DNA of 20,581 bases from an uncultured Bacteroides sp. (GTDB lineage: Bacteria; Bacteroidota; Bacteroidia; Bacteroidales; Bacteroidaceae), in contig CABROZ010000034.1 of NCBI GenBank assembly GCA_902472795.1, forward strand, positions 1 to 20,581, read 5' to 3'. The translations under genes and the position numbers were made by a program. Numbering within the stretch: the first letter of the stretch is position 1; each line of letters opens with the position of its first letter. The notes below the pieces were generated by a model. The model had not been told where the DNA came from. It ran no database searches and worked only from the letters and a program-made list of their open reading frames with translations. Positions 6,643-13,946 of the stretch are shown one piece after another.

Positions 6643-8469
6643 TTACGGTTTGTCTGCTTCAAAGTAATCCCGGAGGATTTTTGCTTTTGCTTCGCCTACG
6701 ACGGCTGTCAGAGCCTCTGTCGAAGCCTCCTTGATGCGCTTCACGCTTTTAAATTCTTTCAGTAGGGCTGTTTTAGTCTTTTCGCCGATGCCTTTGATGT
6801 CGTCCAGTGCCGATGCAATCTGACGTTTGCTGCGTTTGTCGCGGTGGAAAGTGATGGCGTAGCGGTGTACTTCGTCCTGGATGCGCGTCAGCAGGTGGAA
6901 GAGAGGCGTATTCTGTTTCAGCCCGATGGTTTGCGGTGGGAAGCCGTAAAGCAGTTCCGACGTACGGTGTTTTCCGTCCTTGGCAAGTCCGGCGATGGGA
7001 ATGTCGAGTTGTAGTTCGTCTATCACCTCCTTGACGGCGCTCATTTGCCCTTTTCCGCCGTCGGTGATAAGCAGGTCGGGCAGGGGTTGTTTCTCCTCGA
7101 TGGCGCGCTGATAGCGTCGTCTGACGACTTCTTTCATCGAGGCATAGTCGTCCGGCCCTTCAACGGTCTTGATGTTGTACTTCCGGTAGTCCTTTTTCGA
7201 TGGCTTTCCCTTGATGAATACGACGCATCCGGCCACCGGATCGGAACCTTGAATGTTCGAGTTGTCGAAACATTCTATCTGGATGGGCAGCTTTTTGAGG
7301 TGCAGTTCGTCTTGTATTTCCTTGAGCAGACGGACGGTTCTCTGCTCCGGATTCAGCTTCTCTGCCTGCTTCAGTCGGTCGGCTTTGTATTGCTTGACGT
7401 TGAGCAGGGAGAGGTCGAGCAGTTTCTTCTTGTCGCCACGCTGCGGCACGGTGAAAACGACGTCTTTCAGCTCCATGTCCGGTTCGAAGGGGACGATGAT
7501 TTCGCGCGAAAGACTCTTATAACGTTCCCTCATTTCGACGATACCCAGCGCCAGCAGTTCTTCTTTGCTTTCGTTCAGCCGTTTCTTGTATTCGAAGGTG
7601 AAGGCCTGGTTGATGGCGCCATTCGTGATGTGCAGGTAGTTGATGAATGCCGAACCGGCGTCGTTGTCTTCCTCGATGGAGAATACGTCGATATTGTGCA
7701 GTATGTTGCTTACAACTTCCGACTTCGAACGGTAGTTTGCCAGCAGCATATATTTCTCTTTCACTTGCTGTGCTTCTTCAAACTTCATTTCGGCTGCCAG
7801 GTTTTGCATCTTCTGGTAAAGCATCCGTTCGATATCTTGCGTGTTTCCTTTCAGAATTTCCTTGATTTCATCGATGTTCTTCATGTACTCTTCCTGGCTT
7901 TGTTTGCCTATGCAGGGCCCGGCGCAGTTCTTGATGTGGTATTCCAGGCAGACGTTGAACTTCCCGTTTCGGATGTTTTCGGGCGACAAGTTCAGGTTGC
8001 ATGTACGTAGCGGGTACAGGTGCTTGATTAATTCGAGTACCGCATTCATCGATGGAATGTGGCTGTATGGGCCATAGTAGGAAGAACCGTTTCGGATGAT
8101 TCTCCTCGTCTTGAAAACCCGTGGAAAATATTCGTTTTGAACGCAGATGGAAGGGTAGGTCTTGTCGTCTTTCAACAAGACGTTGTAGCGTGGCTTGTAT
8201 TTCTTGATTAAGTTGTTCTCCAACAACAGGGCATCCTCTTCCGTATTGACCACAATGTAGCGGATGTCGGCGATCTTACTTACCAATACACGCGTTTTCC
8301 CCGGTTCGTGTTCCCGATTGAAATAGGACGATACGCGACGCTTCAGGTTCTTGGCTTTGCCCACATAGATGATGGTGCCTTCGGCATTCAGATATTGATA
8401 GATGCCGGGGCCTTCGGGCAGATTCGAGACAATACCTTTCAGATAATCGTTGGTTTTCAGTTCTTCCAT
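6643..8469 (-). CDS. uvrC: Excinuclease ABC subunit C
   Basis: The nuclease of UvrABC nucleotide excision repair; it cuts the damaged strand on both sides of the lesion loaded by UvrA/UvrB. It has 608 residues, the normal family size. Order: GIY-YIG nuclease at the N-terminus (G22-I23-Y24 and Y35-V36-G37, arginines in NLKRR), the UVR helical hairpin that binds UvrB (about 200-240), the RNase H-like second nuclease (D402 in IECFDNSN, D470 in LITDGGKGQ, H535 in DEVHRYAI), and a C-terminal helix-hairpin-helix (LDDIKGIGEKTKTALLKEF). Cysteines at CNLNLSPENIR..CLEYHIKNCAGPC fit the Fe-S/Cys region described for UvrC. It is 120 nt downstream of apt with a long hairpin between; no TAnnTTTG element is seen directly before it, so read-through from apt is likely. 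Confidence 0.97.
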   Translation of the reverse strand: MEELKTNDYLKGIVSNLPEGPGIYQYLNAEGTIIYVGKAKNLKRRVSSYFNREHEPGKTRVLVSKIADIRYIVVNTEEDALLLENNLIKKYKPRYNVLLKDDKTYPSICVQNEYFPRVFKTRRIIRNGSSYYGPYSHIPSMNAVLELIKHLYPLRTCNLNLSPENIRNGKFNVCLEYHIKNCAGPCIGKQSQEEYMKNIDEIKEILKGNTQDIERMLYQKMQNLAAEMKFEEAQQVKEKYMLLANYRSKSEVVSNILHNIDVFSIEEDNDAGSAFINYLHITNGAINQAFTFEYKKRLNESKEELLALGIVEMRERYKSLSREIIVPFEPDMELKDVVFTVPQRGDKKKLLDLSLLNVKQYKADRLKQAEKLNPEQRTVRLLKEIQDELHLKKLPIQIECFDNSNIQGSDPVAGCVVFIKGKPSKKDYRKYNIKTVEGPDDYASMKEVVRRRYQRAIEEKQPLPDLLITDGGKGQMSAVKEVIDELQLDIPIAGLAKDGKHRTSELLYGFPPQTIGLKQNTPLFHLLTRIQDEVHRYAITFHRDKRSKRQIASALDDIKGIGEKTKTALLKEFKSVKRIKEASTEALTAVVGEAKAKILRDYFEADKP

Positions 8470-8518
8470 TTTGCTATAATTCCTGTTGTGTTAATGCCCT
8501 TCGTTACTTATAAATGCT

Positions 8519-8577
8519 AAAGTCTCTTTGTATCCTCCATCTGCTGTTTTCCGATGGATAGGGTACAAAGAGACTTT
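8519..8577. other. Long hairpin (23-bp stem) between apt and uvrC
   Basis: The left arm 8519-8541 pairs with the right arm 8553-8577: 12 perfect pairs (AAAGTCTCTTTG with CAAAGAGACTTT), five more with one T-G wobble, a 2-nt bulge (8559-8560), then TCCATC with GATGGA, and an 11-nt loop. On the plus strand the stem ends in a run of five T, but no plus-strand gene precedes it. On the minus strand, the direction of apt and uvrC, the stem is followed by AGCATTTATAAG with no real U-tract. It could be a bidirectional or partial terminator, or an mRNA processing or stability element between apt and uvrC. Confidence 0.8.
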
Positions 8578-8589
8578 TTCTATATTCTT

Positions 8590-9123
8590 TTATTTCTTGA
8601 ATTGCAGGATAGACGTGATGTCAATGCCTTCTTGAGCTATTTTCTCTCTTCCGTGCAATTGCTCCAGTTCAATAATGAAGTTGACGAACAGCTGCTTTTT
8701 ATTCAGTTGGCGTACCAGCTGGCAGGCAGCTGCCATTGTTCCTCCGGTTGCCAGCAAATCATCATGGATGAGTACGACATCGTCTTCGCTGATAGCGTCC
8801 TTGTGCATTTGTATGGTGTCTTTCCCATATTCCTTGTCGTAGCTTATCTCGATGGTTTCGGCAGGCAGCTTGCCCGGTTTGCGGATGGGGACGAAGCCTG
8901 CCCCCAAACGGATGGCAAGTGCGGGGCCCATGATGAATCCTCTTGATTCGAGTCCAACAACCTTGGTAATGCCTTTGTCCTTGTACATCTCGTAAAGTAT
9001 ATCCAAGATAGTTTTTAAGGCATCACGGTCCTTGAACATCGTTGTGACATCGTAGAACAAGATTCCCGGTATCGGGAAATCGGGTATTTCTCGAATGCTT
9101 TTGATAATCGTTTCTTTGTTCAT
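8590..9123 (-). CDS. apt: Adenine phosphoribosyltransferase
   Basis: Type I phosphoribosyltransferase that converts adenine and PRPP to AMP and pyrophosphate (purine salvage); cytosolic homodimer. It has 177 residues, the family size. Motifs: the N-terminal IREIPDFPIPGILFYDVTTM, which helps shape the adenine site; GLESRGFIMGPALA; RKPGKLPAETIEISYDKEYG; and the PRPP loop VVLIHDDLLATGGTM (D121, D122, T126-T129). The start MNKETIIKSIREIPDFP fits homologues. It begins 57 nt after mnmG; this gap holds the parS-like site and no clear promoter, so co-transcription with mnmG is plausible. Confidence 0.97.
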   Translation of the reverse strand: MNKETIIKSIREIPDFPIPGILFYDVTTMFKDRDALKTILDILYEMYKDKGITKVVGLESRGFIMGPALAIRLGAGFVPIRKPGKLPAETIEISYDKEYGKDTIQMHKDAISEDDVVLIHDDLLATGGTMAAACQLVRQLNKKQLFVNFIIELEQLHGREKIAQEGIDITSILQFKK

Positions 9124-9156
9124 AATCAGACGTTTTAGCTTATTTATTGAATTATT

Positions 9157-9172
9157 TGTTTCACGTGGAACG
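9157..9172. promoter_or_regulatory. Candidate parS site (ParB binding, chromosome segregation)
   Basis: The plus strand reads TGTTTCACGTGGAACG; the minus strand reads CGTTCCACGTGAAACA. The latter matches the bacterial parS consensus TGTTNCACGTGAAACA at every specified position except the first (14 of 15). It lies in the 57-nt gap between mnmG and apt, outside coding sequence. Other CACGTG hexamers in the window lack the flanking arms. In many bacteria parS sites cluster near oriC and near gidA/mnmG; no parA, parB or dnaA is in this window. Confidence 0.65.
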
Positions 9173-9180
9173 CGGCTCGC

Positions 9181-11055
9181 TTATCGCCCCGAAAGGACCA
9201 GCAGAACGTTTATGTCGCTGGGTGATACGCCGGGAATACGACTTGCCTGGGCAATGGTCTCCGGATCTATCTTTATCAGTTTCTGGCGTGCTTCGGTGGA
9301 CAATGATTGGATAGAGTTATAATCGAACTTCCCTTTGATCTTGATGCTTTCTAATCGGGCTAACTTGTCGGCTATGATACGTTCGCGACCAATATAGCCT
9401 TCGTATTTGATTAGGATTTCTGCAGCTTCGATGATTTCTTCTTTCCGATCTGTTATTTTATCCAGTTCGCGCTTCAGTGCACTTACATGCTCAGCTATGT
9501 TTTCGATGGTTACTTGCGGGCGGTTGATCAGATCGATCAACTTACATCCCTGCCGGAGTGGAGTAGTGCCCAATGCCTCTAATGCCGGATTGATTAATGC
9601 CGGCTTCATCGAATAGTTGCGTGTGAACTCGACTATGTGATTGATGGCTTCGCGCTTTTTGCACAACAATTCGTAACGGTCGTCTTTGGCAAGTCCTAAC
9701 TTCCACGACTTCTCCGTCAGACGCATGTCCGCATCGTCCATGCGGAGCAGTATTCTGTATTCGGCTCGCGAAGTAAACATGCGGTATGGCTCATCCACGC
9801 CTTTTGTGACCAGATCATCGATGAGTACGCCGATATACGCTTCGTCGCGTCCTAAGGTGAAAGGTTCTCCACCGTGACAATTGATGTGGGCGTTGATTCC
9901 GGCAATTATTCCTTGTCCGGCGGCTTCTTCGTAACCGGTGGTTCCGTTTACCTGTCCGGCAAAGAACAGATTCCTTATCTTTTTCGTTTCCAACGTATGT
10001 TTCAGTTGGGTGGGGTCGAAGTAATCGTATTCGATGGCATAGCCGGGACGGTAAATGACGAGGTCGCGGAAGGCCGGGATCTTTTTCAGTGCGGCAATCT
10101 GTATCTCCATGGGGAGTGACGAAGAAAAACCGTTCAGGTAAAGTTCGCGGGTTGTTTCTCCTTCCGGCTCCAGGAACAGTTGGTGTTGTCCCTTATCGGG
10201 GAAAGTGACGATTTTGGTTTCGATGCTCGGGCAATATCGTGGGCCGATGCTTTTGATCTGTCCGTTGTACAGGGGAGATTCCGGCAAGCCTTCACGCAAT
10301 ATGCGATGCACTTCTTCGTTGGTAAAACAGGTCCAGCAGGGCAGTTGCTTCAAGTGCCGTGTGCCGGTGTTCATGAATGAAAATTTGTGGAAGTCTGCTT
10401 CGCCGTCCTGAATCTCCATGCAGTCGTAGTGTACACTTCGTCCGTCAATGCGGACGGGAGTACCAGTCTTCATGCGGCCGTATGTGATGCCATGTTGTGC
10501 GATGGATTCGGTTAGTTGGTAGGATGCAGGTTCAGCCATTCGTCCGCCTGGCAGCATGGTTCGTCCGACGTGCATCAGACCGTTCAGGAAGGTTCCTGCA
10601 GTCAGTATGACGCATTTTGCCCGAAAGGTAACGCCCCATACGGTCCGGACACCTGCTATTTCTCCGTTTTCAACGAGAATCTCATTGACGGTATCTTGCC
10701 AGATGTGTAAATTGGGGATATTCTCTAATACTTCCCGCCAGGCCCAGATGAATTTACCACGGTCGCATTGGGCGCGCGGACTCCACATGGCCGGTCCTTT
10801 CGAACGGTTTAGAATGCGGAACTGGATTGCAGTGCGGTCGGTTACCAATCCCATGTATCCGCCCAGTGCATCGATTTCGCGTACAATTTGTCCTTTGGCT
10901 ATGCCGCCTACGGCCGGATTGCAGCTCATTTGTCCGATCTTGTTCATGTCCATGGTGATGAGACAAGTCTTAGAACCCAGATTGGCAGATGCGGCAGCGG
11001 CTTCACATCCTGCATGTCCGGCGCCGATTACAATTACATCGTACTTAAATTCCAT
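9181..11055 (-). CDS. mnmG: tRNA uridine-5-carboxymethylaminomethyl modification enzyme MnmG (GidA)
   Basis: FAD-dependent enzyme that, with MnmE, installs the cmnm5 group at wobble uridine 34 of tRNAs reading split codon boxes. It has 624 residues, near the 629 of E. coli. The N-terminal Rossmann motif GxGxxG is at 11-16 (VIVIGAGHAGCEAA). Family cysteines are present: C45 in SCNPAVGGIAKG and the redox-active C275 in GPRYCPSIETK. Later signatures include FFAGQVNGTTGYEEAAGQG and RAEYRILLRMDDADMRL; the C-terminal helical domain (about 550-624) that contacts MnmE is complete. The start MEFKYDVIVIGAGHAG is standard, 28 nt downstream of a perfect -7 element. MnmE is not in the window. Confidence 0.97.
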   Translation of the reverse strand: MEFKYDVIVIGAGHAGCEAAAASANLGSKTCLITMDMNKIGQMSCNPAVGGIAKGQIVREIDALGGYMGLVTDRTAIQFRILNRSKGPAMWSPRAQCDRGKFIWAWREVLENIPNLHIWQDTVNEILVENGEIAGVRTVWGVTFRAKCVILTAGTFLNGLMHVGRTMLPGGRMAEPASYQLTESIAQHGITYGRMKTGTPVRIDGRSVHYDCMEIQDGEADFHKFSFMNTGTRHLKQLPCWTCFTNEEVHRILREGLPESPLYNGQIKSIGPRYCPSIETKIVTFPDKGQHQLFLEPEGETTRELYLNGFSSSLPMEIQIAALKKIPAFRDLVIYRPGYAIEYDYFDPTQLKHTLETKKIRNLFFAGQVNGTTGYEEAAGQGIIAGINAHINCHGGEPFTLGRDEAYIGVLIDDLVTKGVDEPYRMFTSRAEYRILLRMDDADMRLTEKSWKLGLAKDDRYELLCKKREAINHIVEFTRNYSMKPALINPALEALGTTPLRQGCKLIDLINRPQVTIENIAEHVSALKRELDKITDRKEEIIEAAEILIKYEGYIGRERIIADKLARLESIKIKGKFDYNSIQSLSTEARQKLIKIDPETIAQASRIPGVSPSDINVLLVLSGR

Positions 11056-11083
11056 TCGTTTAATATCTGTTATTATAACGTTG

Positions 11084-11091
11084 CAAAGGTA
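11084..11091 (-). promoter_or_regulatory. -7 promoter element for mnmG
   Basis: The minus strand reads TACCTTTG, a perfect TAnnTTTG match, 28 nt before the mnmG ATG. No TTG is found at the usual -33 spacing. The rest of the 163-nt gap up to ybeY shows only a CTGATATCAG palindrome (11190-11199) of unknown meaning. Confidence 0.65.
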
Positions 11092-11218
11092 AGAAAAAGT
11101 TGGGTTAAGGTCTTACTTTCCGCATGTTACTTATGATTTCTTACGAAAAGGAGGATTTGAAGTATTGGCACGCAGATTGTCGGTCTTTTCTGATATCAGC
11201 GTGAAAGTCTGTCCTTAT

Positions 11219-11635
11219 TCAGCCTTTCATGTTCAGAGCCTTATTTTCGGCCTCCTCCATGATTTCCCGTTCGCCGGGGCCTTTGTCGTTGATGCCGCAC
11301 AGGTGGAGGATGCCGTGGATGATGACGCGGTCAAGCTCGCGTTTGTAGTCGTTGTTGGCAAACTGTTCTGCGTTGGTGCGCACCGTGTCCAAGCTGATAA
11401 AAAGGTCTCCGCTCAGGCGATTTCCCTCGCAATAATCAAAGGTGATTATATCCGTATAGTAATCGTGTTGCAGATACTGACGGTTCACTTCCAGAATCTT
11501 TTCGTCGGAGCAGAAAATGTAGGCTATTTCTCCGATTCTTTTTCCATAGCTTGCGGCTACGGCTTTAATCCATTCAGTTGTTTCTCGTTTCTTGATGTCC
11601 GGCATTTCCACGCCGTCTGTCTGGTAGCTGATCAT
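11219..11635 (-). CDS. ybeY: Endoribonuclease YbeY (16S rRNA maturation)
   Basis: Metal-dependent endoribonuclease family (UPF0054) involved in 3' processing of 16S rRNA and ribosome quality control. It has 138 residues, slightly short for the family. The core is recognisable: NRQYLQHDYYTDIITFDY, then GDLFISLDTVRTNA, then the metal motif HGILHLCGINDKGPGERE. The usual pattern is HGxLHLxGYDH with three His ligands; here H107 and H111 are present but the third position is D117. From memory this replacement also occurs in other Bacteroidetes, so it is probably a lineage variant, not an inactivating mutation. The start MISYQTDGVEMPDI is the first ATG of the frame. It lies 121 nt downstream of the SpmAB-type gene, with no clear promoter between them. 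Confidence 0.93.
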   Translation of the reverse strand: MISYQTDGVEMPDIKKRETTEWIKAVAASYGKRIGEIAYIFCSDEKILEVNRQYLQHDYYTDIITFDYCEGNRLSGDLFISLDTVRTNAEQFANNDYKRELDRVIIHGILHLCGINDKGPGEREIMEEAENKALNMKG

Positions 11636-11756
11636 AGGCTATTGATATGTCTTTAATTCGTTTCGTACTCTTTCATTGCTCTTATCCCTGCTTTGCCAGC
11701 CTCTTTTATCCTCTAAGCCGAAGTCAATGCGCCACCGTGTAGTGTCCCCATTATTA

Positions 11757-12989
11757 TCAGGCAAAGAACAGATAACTGATGACGATAGCGGCGATGATAC
11801 CCGAAAAGTCGGCAATCAGGCCGCATGTTACAGCGTTGCGTGTGCGGCTGATGCCTACGCTGCCAAAATATACAGCCAATATGTAGAACGTTGTGTCCGA
11901 AGCTCCGCGAGCCACGCAACTCATACGCCCCACAAACGAGTCGGCCCCATATTCTTTCATTGTGTCTATCATCAGCCCGTTGGCTCCGCTTCCGCTCAGC
12001 GATTTCATCAAAGCGGTGGGCAGAGCACCTACAAAGCTGGTGTCGATGCCGCACAAGCCGACAACGTAGCCGATGCCATTTACCAACATGTCCATGGCGC
12101 CCGAAGCACGGAATACGGCAATGCCGACGAGAAAAGCTACCAGATAGGGAATGATGCGTACTGCAGTGGTGAAACCTTCTTTGGCTCCTTCGATGAAAGC
12201 ATCGTAAACATTGATTTTTTTTCGAAGTCCCCATACGATAAAGAGCAGGATAATGCTGAACAGAATTATATTGGCTGCCAAGGTCGAATAAGTCCCCATT
12301 TCATCACGTCCCACTCGGATAAAGAGCCAGATCAGGGCAGAAAAGAAAAGGGCGATGCAACCTATCAGGATAAGTACCGGTTTGCAGAATAGGTTTAAAC
12401 GTTGCGAAATGCTTACCGCTGCTACACCTACAATGGTAGAGACAGTTGTTGTGAGCAGCGTCGGAATGAAAATGTCTGTGGGTTGTGCGGCTCCCATCTG
12501 TGCACGATACATCATGATGCTGACCGGGATGAGTATCAGTCCCGACGTATTCATCACCAGAAACATAATCATTGGATTGGTCGCTGTATCTTTTTTCGGG
12601 TTCAGCTCCTGGAGTTCTTTCATAGCTTTCAGCCCGAGTGGGGTGGCTGCATTGTCTAATCCAAGCATATTGGCCGACAGGTTCATGAAGATGCTTCCCA
12701 TGGCGGGGTGCCCTTTGGGAATGTCCGGAAACAGACGGCAGAATAGGGGACTCAGCCAACGGCTCAGGGCATTGATCATGCCACTGTTTTCACCTATTTT
12801 CATGACTCCCAACCAGAGTGCCAATACTCCGGTAAGCCCTAATGAAATCTCGAAAGCGTTTTTGGAAGAATCGAAAGTGGAATTGACCAATTCCGTGAAG
12901 ATTTCCGTGTCGCCCATGAACAACAGTCGGACAAGAGCCACGATGAAGGCAATGACGAAGAATGCCACCCAAATGTAATTCAGAACCAT
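11757..12989 (-). CDS. SpmA/SpmB fused membrane protein (nucleoside recognition, Gate domains)
   Basis: Polytopic inner-membrane protein of 410 residues. The N-terminal half resembles spore maturation protein A: a first TM segment (VLNYIWVAFFVIAFIVALV), then a Gate domain with FEISLGLTGVLALWLGVMKI, and the signature FMNLSANMLGLDNAATPLGL. The C-terminal half (about 230-410) resembles SpmB: VYDAFIEGAKEGFTTAVRII, YLVAFLVGIAVFRASGAMD, ALPTALMKSLSGSGANGLMI, SCVARGASDTTFYILAVYFG. In Bacillus these are two genes needed for spore core dehydration; fused versions occur in non-sporulating Bacteroidetes, where the function is unknown, perhaps transport of a small molecule. It has its own -7 promoter and may be co-transcribed with ybeY. 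Confidence 0.9.
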   Translation of the reverse strand: MVLNYIWVAFFVIAFIVALVRLLFMGDTEIFTELVNSTFDSSKNAFEISLGLTGVLALWLGVMKIGENSGMINALSRWLSPLFCRLFPDIPKGHPAMGSIFMNLSANMLGLDNAATPLGLKAMKELQELNPKKDTATNPMIMFLVMNTSGLILIPVSIMMYRAQMGAAQPTDIFIPTLLTTTVSTIVGVAAVSISQRLNLFCKPVLILIGCIALFFSALIWLFIRVGRDEMGTYSTLAANIILFSIILLFIVWGLRKKINVYDAFIEGAKEGFTTAVRIIPYLVAFLVGIAVFRASGAMDMLVNGIGYVVGLCGIDTSFVGALPTALMKSLSGSGANGLMIDTMKEYGADSFVGRMSCVARGASDTTFYILAVYFGSVGISRTRNAVTCGLIADFSGIIAAIVISYLFFA

Positions 12990-13011
12990 AGGCTAAATGT
13001 TATTTTGATTG

Positions 13012-13019
13012 CAAAAGTA
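13012..13019 (-). promoter_or_regulatory. -7 promoter element for the SpmAB-type gene
   Basis: The minus strand reads TACTTTTG, a full TAnnTTTG match, 22 nt before the ATG at 12989. It lies 34 bp from the oppositely oriented element that serves the AlkD-like gene, so the two genes share a divergent promoter region. Confidence 0.6.
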
Positions 13020-13053
13020 AGCATATCTTTCTACTTGGCACGTGAATTTTGGC

Positions 13054-13061
13054 TATTTTTG
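13054..13061 (+). promoter_or_regulatory. -7 promoter element for the AlkD-like gene
   Basis: TATTTTTG matches TAnnTTTG, 37 nt before the ATG at 13099. A TTG lies at 13035-13037, with a 16-nt gap that is shorter than usual. The element falls inside a longer open frame that begins at 13042, which argues that translation starts at 13099. Confidence 0.55.
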
Positions 13062-13098
13062 TCCCCAAAGAGAGGAAAACATTCATATTCGAATAATC

Positions 13099-13836
13099 AT
13101 GCAACAGACAATAGATATAGAACAGGAAATCCGTCAGTACATTGATCCGGTGAAGCGAGAATATCTGCCTAAGTTTTTTAAAACCGGTAAAGGGCAATAT
13201 GGCGAAGGTGACCGCTTTTTAGGCGTTATAGTGCCCAATACCCGTATGGTGGCTCGCCGGCACAGAGACGAATCGTTTGAGGTGATAGCCGAACTGTTAC
13301 AAAGTGAGTGGCATGAATGTCGCCTCTGCGCTTTGTTGATGATGGTAGAGCGTTTCAGGAAGTCTGCTCCTGACGGTAGAGAAGCCATCTATACTTTCTA
13401 TTTACAACAAACGGCTCGCATTAACAATTGGGACTTGGTGGACCTTTCGGCTCCGTATATTGTGGGCGAGTACTTGAAGGATAAGCCACGTGATGTCCTT
13501 TATCGGTTGGCAGACAGTGATTGGCTTTGGGATCGGCGCATCGCGGTGGTTTCGACTTATGCCTTCATTCGGGCTAACGATTTCATCGATATTCTTCGTC
13601 TGTCGGAACATTTCCTAAAGCCGTATGCTACAGTTTCTGCGCAGTTTCCCAAGCTTCGTATGCACGACCTGATGCAGAAAGCCATCGGTTGGATGTTGCG
13701 TGAAATGGGAAAGCGCGACAAAGATTTGCTGGTGCAGTTTCTTGAAAAATATGCTGTTGTGATGCCTCGTACCATGTTGCGTTATGCAATAGAGAAGTTT
13801 TCGCCAGAAGAACGAAGTGGATTCATGGGGCGTTGA
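13099..13836 (+). CDS. AlkD-type DNA alkylation repair protein
   Basis: HEAT-like repeat DNA glycosylase family that removes 3- and 7-alkylpurines without base flipping. It has 245 residues from the ATG at 13099 (MQQTIDIEQEIRQYIDPVKR), close to B. cereus AlkD (237). Residues matching its catalytic set are visible: W111 and D115 in INNWDLVDLSAPY, an Arg at 146-147 in WLWDRRIAVVSTY, and W198 in QKAIGWMLREM. The helical repeats run through the whole protein. An upstream in-frame ATG at 13042 would add 19 residues (MNFGYFCPQREENIHIRII), but that start precedes the probable promoter and the extension looks non-native. Divergent from the SpmAB-type gene; no terminator is seen before the downstream HTCS gene. 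Confidence 0.9.
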   Translation: MQQTIDIEQEIRQYIDPVKREYLPKFFKTGKGQYGEGDRFLGVIVPNTRMVARRHRDESFEVIAELLQSEWHECRLCALLMMVERFRKSAPDGREAIYTFYLQQTARINNWDLVDLSAPYIVGEYLKDKPRDVLYRLADSDWLWDRRIAVVSTYAFIRANDFIDILRLSEHFLKPYATVSAQFPKLRMHDLMQKAIGWMLREMGKRDKDLLVQFLEKYAVVMPRTMLRYAIEKFSPEERSGFMGR

Positions 13837-13914
13837 GGGAAAAAGAAAGTTAAGGCCGGCGTCATGTTGCATGAAAAGTAGGGGAAATATAAACGATGGA
13901 AACTAATAAATCCA

Positions 13915-13922
13915 TACCTTTG
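13915..13922 (+). promoter_or_regulatory. -7 promoter element for the HTCS gene
   Basis: TACCTTTG is a perfect TAnnTTTG match at a sensible distance (24 nt) from the ATG at 13947 and downstream of the earlier in-frame ATG at 13896. No TTG is present at -33. If it is used, the 13896 start would not be on the transcript. Confidence 0.55.
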
Positions 13923-13946
13923 CTCGTATTAATAGGTACGGTCGCT

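Noticed and set aside
11640..11756. Open frame of about 40 codons between the SpmAB-type gene and ybeY on the minus strand (ending RNELKTYQ)
   Set aside because: It has no ATG or GTG start, is short, and overlaps the end of the SpmAB gene; probably chance.
13037..13048. Second CACGTG hexamer as a parS site
   Set aside because: The flanking bases (TTGG before, AATT after) do not fit the parS arms; the same is true of CACGTG near 13488, 17511 and 19984.
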